DNA of 64,000 nt from Deltaproteobacteria bacterium (GCA_002719955.1 PBFW01000071.1:1-64000), one strand, 5' to 3'; positions 48,775 through 58,654 are shown, numbered from the stretch's first letter. Notes: generated from the sequence alone by a model not told the origin. A program made the numbers and translations.

Positions 48775-50493
48775 TCAGGTGCTGCCCGTCGGTTTGGCCA
48801 TCTGCTCTTTTGGCTTCTCGATGATCATTCCGCTGAGCGGAGCGCCCGCCGGGATCATCGGGAAGACGTTGTCCTCCTTGACGACCTCGGCGACGACGAT
48901 GCAAGGTCCTTCGTCGTAGGCGTGGGCCTCGGCGAGGATCCGGTCGACATCGGAGGGGCGCCGGATCCGCAACGCCTTGATGCCATAGGCTTGCGCGAGC
49001 TTCACGAAATCGGGGTTGCCCACCAGATCCACCCCGGATAACCGGTTCTCGAAGAAGAGCTCCTGCCATTGCCGGACCATGCCCAGGAAATTGTTGTTGA
49101 TGATCAGGCATTTTGTCGGGAGCGAGTGGATCGCTGCGGTCGCGAGTTCCATCTGGGTCATCTGGAAACCACCGTCGCCGACCACGGCCCAGACCTTCTT
49201 GTCGGAACAACCGAGCTGAGCGCCGAGCGCGGCCGGGAAGCCGAACCCCATCGTTCCGGCGCCGCCCGAGGAAATCCAATGGCGATTCGTTGTCGCGAGG
49301 CAGAACTGGGCCGCCCACATCTGGTGTTGGCCGACATCGGTCGTGATGATGGCGTTGCCCTCGGTTACAGCGTTCAATCGATCGAGCACGTGCTGTGTGC
49401 GCAGTCCTCCCTGCTTGGCGTATTTGAGCGGGTAGCGCTTTCGCCAGGCCTGGCACTGCGAGAGCCACTCATCGGTGTTGCCCGATCGTACCTGCGGAAT
49501 CAGTTCCTCCAACACGAGTCGCGCATCACCGGTGATCGCGACATCGGGTGTCACCATCTTGCCGAATTCGGAGGGGTCGATGTCGATGTGGATCTTCGTG
49601 GCGTTGACGCAGAACTCATCGAGTTTGCCCGTAATGCGATCGTCCCAGCGCGCGCCGATGGCCATGAGGCAATCGCACGCATCCACGGCCTTGTTGGCGT
49701 AGGCGGTCCCGTGCATCCCGAGCATGCCGAGATGGAGCGGGTGGGTTTCGTCGGCGGCGCCCTTGCCGAGCAGGGTGTTGACGATCGGGGCACGAAGTTT
49801 CTCGGCCAGCCGGACGACGGCCTTGCCGGCGTTCGAGATGACCGTGCCATGGCCCACGTAGAGGAGGGGGCGTTGCGCGGCGTTCAGGAGGTCGGCCGCC
49901 TGCGCGATGGCGTCGGGGGCACCGTGCGTCGGCACCGCGTATCCGGGGAGGTCGACATCATCCACGAAAGCGGCCTCGCAAGGTCCCTGGGTCACATCTT
50001 TTGGCAGGTCGATCAGGACGGGTCCGGGTCGACCTGTGGTCGCGATATGGAAGGCCTCGCGGGTGGCTTTGGGAATGTCGGCCCCGTTCTTCAGGAGATA
50101 GCTGTGCTTGACAACGGCGTAGGTGATTCCGGTGACGTCGGCTTCCTGGAAGCCATCCTTGCCGAGCATTGGGCTGATCGTCTGGCCGGTCAGCACGATC
50201 ACCGGGACGGAGTCCATCTGCGAGGTCAGGAGGCCCGTCACCGTATTCGTGGCCCCCGGTCCCGAGGTCACCAACACGACGCCCGGCTTTCCCGTCGCAC
50301 GCGCGTAGCCGTCCGCCATATGCACGGCACCCTGCTCGTGGCGGACCAGGATCAGTTTGATGTCCGAATCGACCAGCGCATCGAAGATCGGCATCGCCGC
50401 GCCGCCCGAATAGCCGAAGATATATTCGACCCCCTCGCGTTCCAGACATTGGATTAGCTTTTCTGCACCCGTTGGGACTCTATTTTCCGTCAT
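48775..50493 (-). CDS. ilvB: Acetolactate synthase large subunit
   Basis: TGAEKLIQCLEREGVEYIFGYSGGAAMPIFDAL...HEQGAVHMADGYARATGKPGVVLVTSGPGATNTVTGL...GDGGFQMTQMELATA. Confidence 0.97.
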   Translation of the reverse strand: MTENRVPTGAEKLIQCLEREGVEYIFGYSGGAAMPIFDALVDSDIKLILVRHEQGAVHMADGYARATGKPGVVLVTSGPGATNTVTGLLTSQMDSVPVIVLTGQTISPMLGKDGFQEADVTGITYAVVKHSYLLKNGADIPKATREAFHIATTGRPGPVLIDLPKDVTQGPCEAAFVDDVDLPGYAVPTHGAPDAIAQAADLLNAAQRPLLYVGHGTVISNAGKAVVRLAEKLRAPIVNTLLGKGAADETHPLHLGMLGMHGTAYANKAVDACDCLMAIGARWDDRITGKLDEFCVNATKIHIDIDPSEFGKMVTPDVAITGDARLVLEELIPQVRSGNTDEWLSQCQAWRKRYPLKYAKQGGLRTQHVLDRLNAVTEGNAIITTDVGQHQMWAAQFCLATTNRHWISSGGAGTMGFGFPAALGAQLGCSDKKVWAVVGDGGFQMTQMELATAAIHSLPTKCLIINNNFLGMVRQWQELFFENRLSGVDLVGNPDFVKLAQAYGIKALRIRRPSDVDRILAEAHAYDEGPCIVVAEVVKEDNVFPMIPAGAPLSGMIIEKPKEQMAKPTGST

Positions 50494-50706
50494 GGCACCC
50501 TCTTTGCCGGGGATTCTGGGACCGAATGGGATCCGGAGAAGATTCCGTCTCATTCGAGGTGAATGGAATTCGCGAGAATATGGTATTGATCGTCAAATAT
50601 CATATTGAATACATGAATTATGTACTGATAACATCGTTTTGATACGTATTTATTGATCATTATTGAAGACGAGTAATAGTAATCGACAGTCGAACCATTA
50701 ATAAAT

Positions 50707-50722
50707 AGCTTTCTGGAAAGCT
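50707..50722. promoter_or_regulatory. Perfect palindrome in ilvB-upstream AT-rich region (candidate operator)
   Basis: AGCTTTC-TG-GAAAGCT. Confidence 0.5.
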
Positions 50723-51016
50723 TCATGAATATATATTAGATTCCTGTAGAGTAGGAATGAATCTCGAGGTGAGGGGTGTGAGGCGGGGGCGAGCCCGTGT
50801 GCCTGTGCCCCTCGGGCAGCGAGCGGAGTGACCCGTTAAGCTGCGCCGGGTGCGTCCCGATTTGAGTGGACGAGCCTCGGGCTCCGCGTGTGGGCGGCTG
50901 GTGTCTCAGTCAGACGTGGGAATCCCGGAGGTCGCTTGCGGGGGGCGGACATGTGCGCGGCGGTCGGTCGTGATCTGTGTGGACCCCTTCTGAAGCACAT
51001 CAGTGAGGAGAATAAG

Positions 51017-51295
51017 ATGCGACGAGAAGAGACGAGCGATGGGGTCGGCGGGCTGCGTCGAAGAAGGCGACGTGGGGGGCGCTGGATGGCTGCGGCTGCG
51101 GCTGCGCTGGTGATGGCCATGGCGAGCCCGGTGGCTGCCGACGAATACGGCTCGAGCGAAGCGGGCCACCCGCTACGGATCGTTGCATACGTACTCCATC
51201 CGATCGGCCTCGCCCTCGACTACCTTCTGCTGCGGCCCGCGCATTGGTTGGTGAGCCAAGAACCCTTCAAGACCGCGTTTGGCCACGAGGACTGA
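51017..51295 (+). CDS. Small conserved membrane/secreted protein upstream of lpt genes
   Basis: N-terminal Arg-rich then hydrophobic signal MAAAAAALVMAMASPVAA; GHPLRIVAYVLHPIGLALDYLLLRPAHWLVSQEPFKTAFGHED. Confidence 0.65.
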   Translation: MRREETSDGVGGLRRRRRRGGRWMAAAAAALVMAMASPVAADEYGSSEAGHPLRIVAYVLHPIGLALDYLLLRPAHWLVSQEPFKTAFGHED

Positions 51296-51304
51296 CTCGA
51301 TTCC

Positions 51305-51844
51305 ATGAAGATGTGGAGGGCCATGACCGTCCTGTTCGCGCTCGCCTCGCTTCTCGCTGGCGGACGGACGGCGGTGGCCGAGGTTCCGGATCACGGATGG
51401 CTGGAGGGTGATCTCGGACAGATCCTGCACGTGACGGGGATGATCTTCGTCGCGAGTGAAGGGTCGGCGAACGAGATCCTGATTCGCGCTGAAACCGCCG
51501 AATTCTATCCCGAACGCGAGGTGGCAGATCTCGACGAGGTCGAGGTCCAAGTCGCGCCCGGCAAAGGTCGATTGGGCTTTCAGATGCGATGTGACGAGGG
51601 GCGGCTGAACCTTGAGACCCAGGCTTTCGTGGCCGAAGGCCACGTGGTTGGGACGATCGAGGGCAACCGGCAGTTCGAAGCGCTCTGGGTGGCCTATGAT
51701 GAGGGCGAGGGGGTGCTCTACACCGATGACCCCGTCCTGATCGTGGATCGGGCCGGTCGGTATCGGGGGGGCGGCTTCCGCTATTTCGTGAACGAGGAGC
51801 GCTTCCGGCTCGAAGGAGGCGCCACGGTCGTACAGGATCCATGA
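51305..51844 (+). CDS. Secreted LptC/OstA-like protein
   Basis: Signal peptide; LEGDLGQILHVTGMIFVASEGSANEILIRAETAEFYPEREVADLDEVEVQVAPG; directly upstream of lptA-like and lptB. Confidence 0.6.
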   Translation: MKMWRAMTVLFALASLLAGGRTAVAEVPDHGWLEGDLGQILHVTGMIFVASEGSANEILIRAETAEFYPEREVADLDEVEVQVAPGKGRLGFQMRCDEGRLNLETQAFVAEGHVVGTIEGNRQFEALWVAYDEGEGVLYTDDPVLIVDRAGRYRGGGFRYFVNEERFRLEGGATVVQDP

Positions 51845-52920
51845 AGCGCAACTGCCCTGGCACCCGCGGCTCGATATTCCGAACGTTCCACCGGTTCGTT
51901 TGGGTGATCACCGCTGCGTGGGCGACGATTTCTTTGGTTGTCGGCTCGGCCGCCGCCGACCCTCTTCGGATCGCGGTGGCTCCCTTCGCCGGCGGCGAGC
52001 ACGCTACGCGCGCGGCGCAGGCGATCGTCGATGAACTCCGTCGACATCCTCTCGATCGCTTGATCGCACCGGGCAGTTTCATCGCCGAAGCAGGCCTCGA
52101 ACCCACTGCCGAGAAGATTCGGCTCTGGGCCTACAACGCCTCCGTCGAGACCATCGTGTTGGGACGCATCCTCGCGATGAGCCCGGATCCGGACGATTCG
52201 AAGGAAGAATATCGGCTCGAGATCGTCCTGCGCTCAGGCCATTCCGGAGCAGAACTCGCGCGACACGAAACGGTCGTGAGCGATCCCGGGCGCCTCGCGG
52301 GCGTGGGGACGCGCTTCGCGAACGCGATTCTCGAGGACCTCGGCTACACGGAACCCGTGAACGCCGGGGGCGATTCGGGGCATCCGATTCATCGGGTCGG
52401 CTCGCTCTCACCGGATGTGTCCGCGGCTCCGGGGGGACAGGTCGGAGGGGGCAGAGGGTTGGATGCGAGCCTCGATCGGGCCGGGTTCGACAACGATGCT
52501 CCGATCGAGATCGAGGCGGAGGAAGCGGAGATCATCAATCGCGACGACGGGCGTGACCTGGTCTTTCATCGCAACGTGCTCGTGCGACAAGCCAACGTCG
52601 TGCTGCGCACCGAATATCTCCGGGCTTCCTATCTGAAGGGGGAATCCGAACCCGAGAAGCTCGATGCACGCGGTAAGGTCTTCGTCGATCAGGGCGGTCG
52701 TCGTGCCAGATGCGATCGAGCCGTGTATCTGCGCGAGGCCAAACAATTGACGTGTACGGGGCACGCAGAACTTCTCCAGGGCTGCGATACCGTGCGCGGT
52801 GAGTCGATTCAGTTCGATCTGGGGCAGGACAGAGCACGGGTTCAGGGGGCCGCGTCGATCGTGATCCTGCCCGAGGGAGACACCCCGAGGGCCTGTGAAT
52901 CCGCTGGAGGTGTGTTGTGA
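51841..52920 (+). CDS. lptA: LptA/OstA-domain protein with an extra N-terminal domain
   Basis: C-terminal PIEIEAEEAEIINRDDGRDLVFHRNVLVRQANVVLRTEYLRASYLKGESEPEKLDARGKVFVDQGGRRARCDRAVYL; N-terminal ~180 aa unrelated region. Confidence 0.75.
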   Translation: MKRNCPGTRGSIFRTFHRFVWVITAAWATISLVVGSAAADPLRIAVAPFAGGEHATRAAQAIVDELRRHPLDRLIAPGSFIAEAGLEPTAEKIRLWAYNASVETIVLGRILAMSPDPDDSKEEYRLEIVLRSGHSGAELARHETVVSDPGRLAGVGTRFANAILEDLGYTEPVNAGGDSGHPIHRVGSLSPDVSAAPGGQVGGGRGLDASLDRAGFDNDAPIEIEAEEAEIINRDDGRDLVFHRNVLVRQANVVLRTEYLRASYLKGESEPEKLDARGKVFVDQGGRRARCDRAVYLREAKQLTCTGHAELLQGCDTVRGESIQFDLGQDRARVQGAASIVILPEGDTPRACESAGGVL

Positions 52921-53648
52921 GCGGGCGAGTGCTCGTGGCATCGGGGTTGGTGAAGCGGTACGGCGAGAAAGAAGCGGTGCGAGGCGTCGATCTCGAAGTC
53001 CGAAAGGCCGAGGTGGTCGGTCTGCTCGGTCCCAACGGGGCGGGCAAGACGACGATCTTCAACATCATGGCGGGCAGCGTTCGCCCGAGTCTGGGGCAGG
53101 TCTTCCTCGGGGACGAGGACATCACTGAACTGCCGATGTATCGCCGCGCGCGAATGGGGATCACCTACCTTCCGCAGGAGGCTTCGATCTTTCGCAAGCT
53201 CACCGTGGCGGACAACGTCGGGGCGATTCTCGAGACCGTCGAACCGAATCGAAAGCGACGAAAGGAGCGCTTGGCAGAACTCCTGGCGGAACTCGGTCTG
53301 ACGGAAAAGGCGAATCGGAAGGGTGCGGATCTCTCCGGCGGCGAACGCCGCCGCGTCGAGATCACTCGGGCACTGGTTCTCGATCCGCAATTCATGATGC
53401 TGGACGAACCCTTTGCGGGGGTCGACCCGATCGCGGTGATCGATATCCAGAAGATCATCGAACAGCTCAAGAGCCGAGAGATCGGCGTGATCATCACGGA
53501 TCACAACGTGCGCGAAACGTTGTCGATCTGCGACCGCGCCTACATCATCAAGGACGGAACGATCCTGCGACTTGGGACACCAGCGGAAATCGCCGAGGAT
53601 CCAGAGGTTCGCGAAGTCTATCTTGGGAAGAATTTCAGTTTGAATTGA
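52917..53648 (+). CDS. lptB: LPS export ABC transporter ATP-binding protein
   Basis: LLGPNGAGKTTIFNIMAGSVRPSLGQVFLGDEDITELPMYRRARMGITYLPQEASIFRKLTV ... LSGGERRRVEITRAL. Confidence 0.97.
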   Translation: MSGRVLVASGLVKRYGEKEAVRGVDLEVRKAEVVGLLGPNGAGKTTIFNIMAGSVRPSLGQVFLGDEDITELPMYRRARMGITYLPQEASIFRKLTVADNVGAILETVEPNRKRRKERLAELLAELGLTEKANRKGADLSGGERRRVEITRALVLDPQFMMLDEPFAGVDPIAVIDIQKIIEQLKSREIGVIITDHNVRETLSICDRAYIIKDGTILRLGTPAEIAEDPEVREVYLGKNFSLN

Positions 53649-53856
53649 TCGCGACCCGGTGGCGCCCGTCGGGTCGGTGCCCGTGGGGTTACGGGTCACT
53701 CTGTGGTTCGGTTCCCGATGACGGGCTTTCAGTGGGCTGTTTAGGGCATTCTTCATCTCAAGAAATCGGCCCAAGAGGACGCGAAGTAGAGTGGGCGTAG
53801 TGCGGCGCGCGCCGAGGGGGGGCGCGCCGGGTGAGCGGAAAAGGATCTTTGCCCCG

Positions 53857-55407
53857 ATGGCCATCGAACTGAAACAACAACTCAGGATCTCGCAGCAGCT
53901 GGTGATGACGCCCCAGCTGCAGCAGGCGATCAAGTTGTTGCAGTTGAATCAGCTCGAACTAGTCAATCTTGTGCAACAGGAGCTTCAGGAGAACCCGGTT
54001 CTCGAGGAATCCGACGTCGAGGAGGAGACTCAGGCAGAGCGCGAGGACGCGACGGTCGATGGCTCGGGGACCGGCAACGAGTCGAGCGAAACGGAGGGGG
54101 CGACCGACGAGCCGCTAGCCGGTTCCGAACTGGCCGCCGACGAGACGCCCGCGGAGGAGGTCGGGCCGACGGACGCCGAGAAGATCGCCGACGTCGAGTG
54201 GGAGCAGTATATCGAGAGCCATCCGATGACCGGCCTCGAAAGCGGGGGAGGGGCGGGTGAGGATGATCGTCCTTCACTCGAAGCGACCTACGCTCGGCGC
54301 CCCAGCCTTGCCGAACACCTGGAGTGGCAGCTGCAGGTGACCGATCTCGACGCGGCGGCCCTCGAGATTGCCCGTTGGGTCATCGGCAATATCGACGACC
54401 GCGGTTTCCTGCGGTCGACGGTCGAAGAAATCTCGTGCCAGGCGGGGGCGGAGGAGAGCGAGGTCGAGCGTGTGCTCAGCGCGATCCAGCGTCTGGACCC
54501 GATCGGTGTCGCCGCGCGTGATCTGCGCGAATGTCTATTGCTGCAGATCGATGCGGGGAAGATCGGCAACGCCTTGGTTCGCGTTCTGGTGGACGAACAT
54601 GTCGACCTGCTCCAGAGGCGGGATTTCCGTGGTCTGGTGCGGGTGACGGGCGCAACGCTCCAGGAGGTAGCGGACGCCGCGAGAGTGATCGGCGGACTCG
54701 AGCCGCGTCCCGGCCGCGGATTCGGTGGGGAGGATCCCGTCTACATCACCCCCGATATCTACGTGTACAAGGTGGGCGATGATTTCCACGTTCTTCTGAA
54801 CGAGGACGGACTGCCGAAGCTGAAGATCAATTCGATCTATCGAGGCGTCCTTTCGAAGGATCGCGAGGCGGGGGCTTCGGATTCGTTTCGGAGCGCCGAG
54901 CTCGGTGAAAAGGACACGAAGAATTACGTCCACGACAAGGTTCGGTCCGCGATGTGGCTGATCAAATCGATTCATCAGCGCCAGCGAACGATCTACAAGG
55001 TGATGGAGAGCATCATCGAGTACCAGCGCGACTTCTTCGAACACGGCGTCGCTCACCTCAAGCCGCTCAACCTGCGAGATGTCGCCGATGACATCGAGAT
55101 GCACGAGTCGACGGTCAGCCGCGTGACGACGAACAAATACGTGCACACGCCCCAGGGTATCTACGAACTCAAGTATTTCTTCAATTCGAGTATCAGTCGT
55201 TTCGACGGCGAGGCTCTGGCTAGCGAGAGCGTGAAGGAAAAGATCCGCCGAATCATCGAAAACGAGGATTCAGCTAGGCCGATGTCCGACCAGCGGATCG
55301 CCGAAATGCTGAAGGCCGGCAACATCGACATCGCCCGTCGTACGGTCACGAAGTATCGAGAGGCGATGAATATTCTCTCCTCGACCAAGCGTCGGCAGGT
55401 CTGCTGA
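53857..55407 (+). CDS. rpoN: RNA polymerase sigma-54 factor
   Basis: MAIELKQQLRISQQLVMTPQLQQAIKLLQLNQLELVNLVQQELQENPVLEE ... RPMSDQRIAEMLKAGNIDIARRTVTKYREAMNILSSTKRRQ (RpoN box ARRTVTKYRE). Confidence 0.98.
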   Translation: MAIELKQQLRISQQLVMTPQLQQAIKLLQLNQLELVNLVQQELQENPVLEESDVEEETQAEREDATVDGSGTGNESSETEGATDEPLAGSELAADETPAEEVGPTDAEKIADVEWEQYIESHPMTGLESGGGAGEDDRPSLEATYARRPSLAEHLEWQLQVTDLDAAALEIARWVIGNIDDRGFLRSTVEEISCQAGAEESEVERVLSAIQRLDPIGVAARDLRECLLLQIDAGKIGNALVRVLVDEHVDLLQRRDFRGLVRVTGATLQEVADAARVIGGLEPRPGRGFGGEDPVYITPDIYVYKVGDDFHVLLNEDGLPKLKINSIYRGVLSKDREAGASDSFRSAELGEKDTKNYVHDKVRSAMWLIKSIHQRQRTIYKVMESIIEYQRDFFEHGVAHLKPLNLRDVADDIEMHESTVSRVTTNKYVHTPQGIYELKYFFNSSISRFDGEALASESVKEKIRRIIENEDSARPMSDQRIAEMLKAGNIDIARRTVTKYREAMNILSSTKRRQVC

Positions 55408-55659
55408 CGCGTCGCATTTTCCGGCCATTCTCAATCGGTTCGCCGAAATGCTCGCCGGCGGATCTCGGTAGAACCGTCCGATCTGCGGCATCTGGATGCT
55501 ACAGATTCGAGCATCTGGGACCGAAGTCGCCGTGGGTGGATTTTTCGTTGAACCCGGGATGCCCCGGGGAGGATTTCCGAAGATGTGGAGCGATCGTGCG
55601 CGGGGATAGCGAGAGGCGGGCGGGCTGGGTAGAGTGCGCCCCGCATATCCGGAGCCCCG

Positions 55660-56121
55660 ATGAAGATCACTGATATTCTCGTGCGCGAGGCCTCGATCCT
55701 CGATCTGGCAGCGACGGCCAAGGAGGACCTCCTCGCCGAGCTCGCGGGGGCCCTCTCGGCCGCGGAGCCGGCGCTCGATCGCGCCGATCTGCTGACCGTT
55801 CTGCGCGAGCGCGAGGCGCTCCAGAGTACGGGAATTGGAGAAGGTGTCGCGATTCCCCATGGGAAGGTGCAGGGGCTCGACCGGCTGGTCGCGACCTTCG
55901 CCCGGAGCAAGGGTGGCGTCGATTTCGAATCGATCGACGGACAGCCCACGCAGCTCTTCTTCCTGCTGGTCGTGCCCGAACAATCAGGTGGGCAGCACCT
56001 GAAGGCGTTGGCTCGCATTTCGCGATTCTTCCGGGATGCCAGTTTCCGCGAGAAGTTGATCGGTGCCAGCGATCTCGACGAGATCTTCAGGGCGATCGAA
56101 GAGGAAGACGCGAAGTTCTGA
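55660..56121 (+). CDS. ptsN: PTS IIA-like nitrogen regulatory protein
   Basis: LLTVLREREALQSTGIGEGVAIPHGKVQGLDRLVATFARSKGGVDFESIDGQPTQLFFLLVVPEQSGGQHLKALARISRFF. Confidence 0.95.
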   Translation: MKITDILVREASILDLAATAKEDLLAELAGALSAAEPALDRADLLTVLREREALQSTGIGEGVAIPHGKVQGLDRLVATFARSKGGVDFESIDGQPTQLFFLLVVPEQSGGQHLKALARISRFFRDASFREKLIGASDLDEIFRAIEEEDAKF

Positions 56122-56285
56122 GGTCCGTCCCTTTTGCGGGCTGGCGCTCGGCGAGAGAGGAATGCTGATCGGTCCGCATGAACCTCCGCCGGCGTCTCCG
56201 ATTCCTGTCTCGCCGATCGCTGTGCCAACATCTCTGACGAGCCGGTGCGCGAACCCCCCCCGCGCCCGGCCCGGGAGTCGAGCCA

Positions 56286-56891
56286 TTGTCCGATGAAGCA
56301 TCCTCCTCCAGATCCGGGCACGCGGCTGGCGCCGGCGAGGGGCCGACCGAGCAGATCCATGGATCGCTCGTCGAGGTCGGCGGGCTCGGGGTCCTCATCC
56401 TAGGACCGAGTGGGGTTGGCAAGAGCGAATGTGTGATCGAGCTCGTCCGCCGCGGACAGCGGCTCGTCGCGGATGATGTCGTTCGGTTGCGAGCCGATTC
56501 CGGGACGGGTCGTCTGAAGGGTTGGGCGCCGGGGCATATCCGGCATTTCATCGAGGTGCGCGGGCTCGGTCTGATGAGCGTGTCGGATCTCTTCGGTGCG
56601 GAGGCCACCCTGGACGAATGTGAGGTGGGCTTTGTCGTGCGGCTCGAGGACTGGGGCACGGGCCTTCAGTTCGATCGAATCGGGCTCGAGCGCCAGCGTG
56701 AGACGCTGCTCGGAATCGAGATTCCGACTGTGCGACTTCCGGTGCACGCGGCGAGCAATCTCGCGACCCTCGTCGAACTCGCGATTCGCGACTGGCAGCT
56801 CAGACTGCAGGGGGTGAATGCGCCGAAGCGGCTGGATGAGCGGTTGCGGGCAAGGGGTGGCATCCTCGATGGCGAGGGGGAGGACGCTTGA
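56286..56891 (+). CDS. hprK: HPr kinase/phosphorylase, C-terminal-domain-only form
   Basis: GVLILGPSGVGKSECVIELVRRGQRLVADDVVRL ... GHIRHFIEVRGLGLMSVSDLFG. Confidence 0.9.
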   Translation: MSDEASSSRSGHAAGAGEGPTEQIHGSLVEVGGLGVLILGPSGVGKSECVIELVRRGQRLVADDVVRLRADSGTGRLKGWAPGHIRHFIEVRGLGLMSVSDLFGAEATLDECEVGFVVRLEDWGTGLQFDRIGLERQRETLLGIEIPTVRLPVHAASNLATLVELAIRDWQLRLQGVNAPKRLDERLRARGGILDGEGEDA

Positions 56892-57760
56892 TCAGGGCCA
56901 GCTCGCAACAGATCATCTTCGTGGGTGGTCTCTCCGGTTCGGGAAAGACGACGGCGATGGCGGCACTCGAGGACCTTTCCTTCTATTGCGTCGACAATCT
57001 GCCCGTGCAGCTCGTTCAGCAGTTCCTCGCACTCTGCACGACCTCCTCGACGTCGATCGGGAAGATTGCCCTTGCACTGGCCGCGCTCGAGAAGGATTTT
57101 CTCGAGAGCCTCCCCGAGGTCGTCGCCGAATTGCGGGGCCAGGGCGCATCGGTGGAGGTGCTCTTCCTGGACTGTGCGAACGAGACCCTCGAGCGGCGCT
57201 ACCGAGAGACCCGCCGGGTGCATCCGCTCTCTCCCGAAGGCTCCGTGATGGAGGGAATCGAGCGCGAGCGCACGCTCCTCGACCAGGTCGTCCGCCTCGC
57301 GGATCTGAGTATCGACACGACCGCACTCAACGTCCACCAGTTGAAGGGCTCCATCGTTAGGCACGTCTCCGGGGCGGGGCGGGAGACCGTGATCAATCTC
57401 GTCTCCTTCGGGTATCGTCATGGCACCCCGGGTACGGTCGAGCTGCTCTTCGATGTGCGTTTTCTGCCGAATCCCTATTTCGAGGAGGCGTTGAGGTCGG
57501 AGTCGGGACTCGATGCGCTGGTAGCGGACTATGTTGTGGAGAGTGAGCGCGGCCAGGAATTCGTTCATCGCCTCGAAGGATTCATCGATTTTCTGCTCCC
57601 CTTCTACGACGAAGAGGGCAAGGCGTATCTGACCATCGGCGTGGGCTGTACCGGCGGACGGCATAGGTCGGTCGCGGTCATCGAAGTGATCGCGGCGCGC
57701 CTGCGTGAGCAGGGCCGCGAGGTGAATGTCTCACACCGAGACGTGGAGAGACCCTTTTGA
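56888..57760 (+). CDS. rapZ: RNase adapter protein RapZ family
   Basis: IIFVGGLSGSGKTTAMAALEDLSFYCVDNLPVQLVQQF ... TIGVGCTGGRHRSVAVIEVIAARL. Confidence 0.96.
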   Translation: MIRASSQQIIFVGGLSGSGKTTAMAALEDLSFYCVDNLPVQLVQQFLALCTTSSTSIGKIALALAALEKDFLESLPEVVAELRGQGASVEVLFLDCANETLERRYRETRRVHPLSPEGSVMEGIERERTLLDQVVRLADLSIDTTALNVHQLKGSIVRHVSGAGRETVINLVSFGYRHGTPGTVELLFDVRFLPNPYFEEALRSESGLDALVADYVVESERGQEFVHRLEGFIDFLLPFYDEEGKAYLTIGVGCTGGRHRSVAVIEVIAARLREQGREVNVSHRDVERPF

Positions 57761-58233
57761 AAGCGGAAAAAACAGCAGACAAGAAGGCGGGAAGACCGGA
57801 GCTTGTATCCGGGGGGCGGGGATTGGAGATCGGCGTCCTGATCGTGACCCATTATCGGTTGGGCGAGGAGTTTCTGCAGGCGCTGCGCCTGATCCTGCCC
57901 GAGGCGCCGAGCTGGGACGCGGTGTCTGTCGATCCAAAGATGCCTGTCGAGGAGGTGCGCGGGGCGATCGCAGCGGGACTCAAGGCCTCCGACAAGGGGG
58001 ATGGGGTCCTGATCCTGACGGACATGTTTGGTGGGACACCATCGAATATGAGCCTGTCTTTTCACGATGAACATCAGGTTGAAGTCGTCACCGGGATGAA
58101 CCTGCCGATGCTCATCAAGCTTGCGACCTTGCGAGACGAAAAGCCGCTCGACGAACTCGCCGCGTTCATCAAGGCCTACGGGCAGAGAAATATCTCGGTC
58201 GCGAGCGAGCTGGTCCCGGAAGCGGACGGATGA
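57757..58233 (+). CDS. PTS fructose/mannose-type EIIA component
   Basis: IGVLIVTHYRLGEEFLQALRLIL ... GDGVLILTDMFGGTPSNMSLSF ... VEVVTGMNLPMLIKLATLR. Confidence 0.93.
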   Translation: MKAEKTADKKAGRPELVSGGRGLEIGVLIVTHYRLGEEFLQALRLILPEAPSWDAVSVDPKMPVEEVRGAIAAGLKASDKGDGVLILTDMFGGTPSNMSLSFHDEHQVEVVTGMNLPMLIKLATLRDEKPLDELAAFIKAYGQRNISVASELVPEADG

Positions 58234-58526
58234 GTGCAGCCCCCACCGTCGAGAAGCAGTTCACCGTTCGATCTGAGCTTGGCCTGCATGCGCGCCCGGC
58301 CGGTCGCTTGGCGTCGATCGCCGGCCGATTCGAGTGCGAGATCACCCTCGGGCGGGGCGACGAGTGGGTGAGCGGATCGAGCGTGCTGTCGATTCTGTGC
58401 CTGGCGGCGATTCAGGGCACGACGCTGCGGGTACGGGCGATCGGGGCGGACGCCGAGCAGGCCGTTATGGAGCTCGGCGCGCTGATCGAGTCCGAGGACG
58501 ACGAGGCTAATTCGGGCTCGGCCTAG
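58230..58526 (+). CDS. HPr family phosphocarrier protein
   Basis: [71 protein letters not shown]. Confidence 0.95.
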   Translation: MSAAPTVEKQFTVRSELGLHARPAGRLASIAGRFECEITLGRGDEWVSGSSVLSILCLAAIQGTTLRVRAIGADAEQAVMELGALIESEDDEANSGSA

Positions 58527-58654
58527 GTCGCAGCGCGCTCGGCCAAGGGGCACGCGTCACGAACCCGCCCGAATCCCCGAAAAGCAGAGATCGCCCGTTT
58601 GATCCACGGGGACCAAACGTCTACCCTGCGGCGCTCAACGAATTGGAGGTCCCG

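Noticed and set aside
49069-50457. 462-aa plus-strand ORF
   Set aside because: Antisense to ilvB, whose identity is secure.
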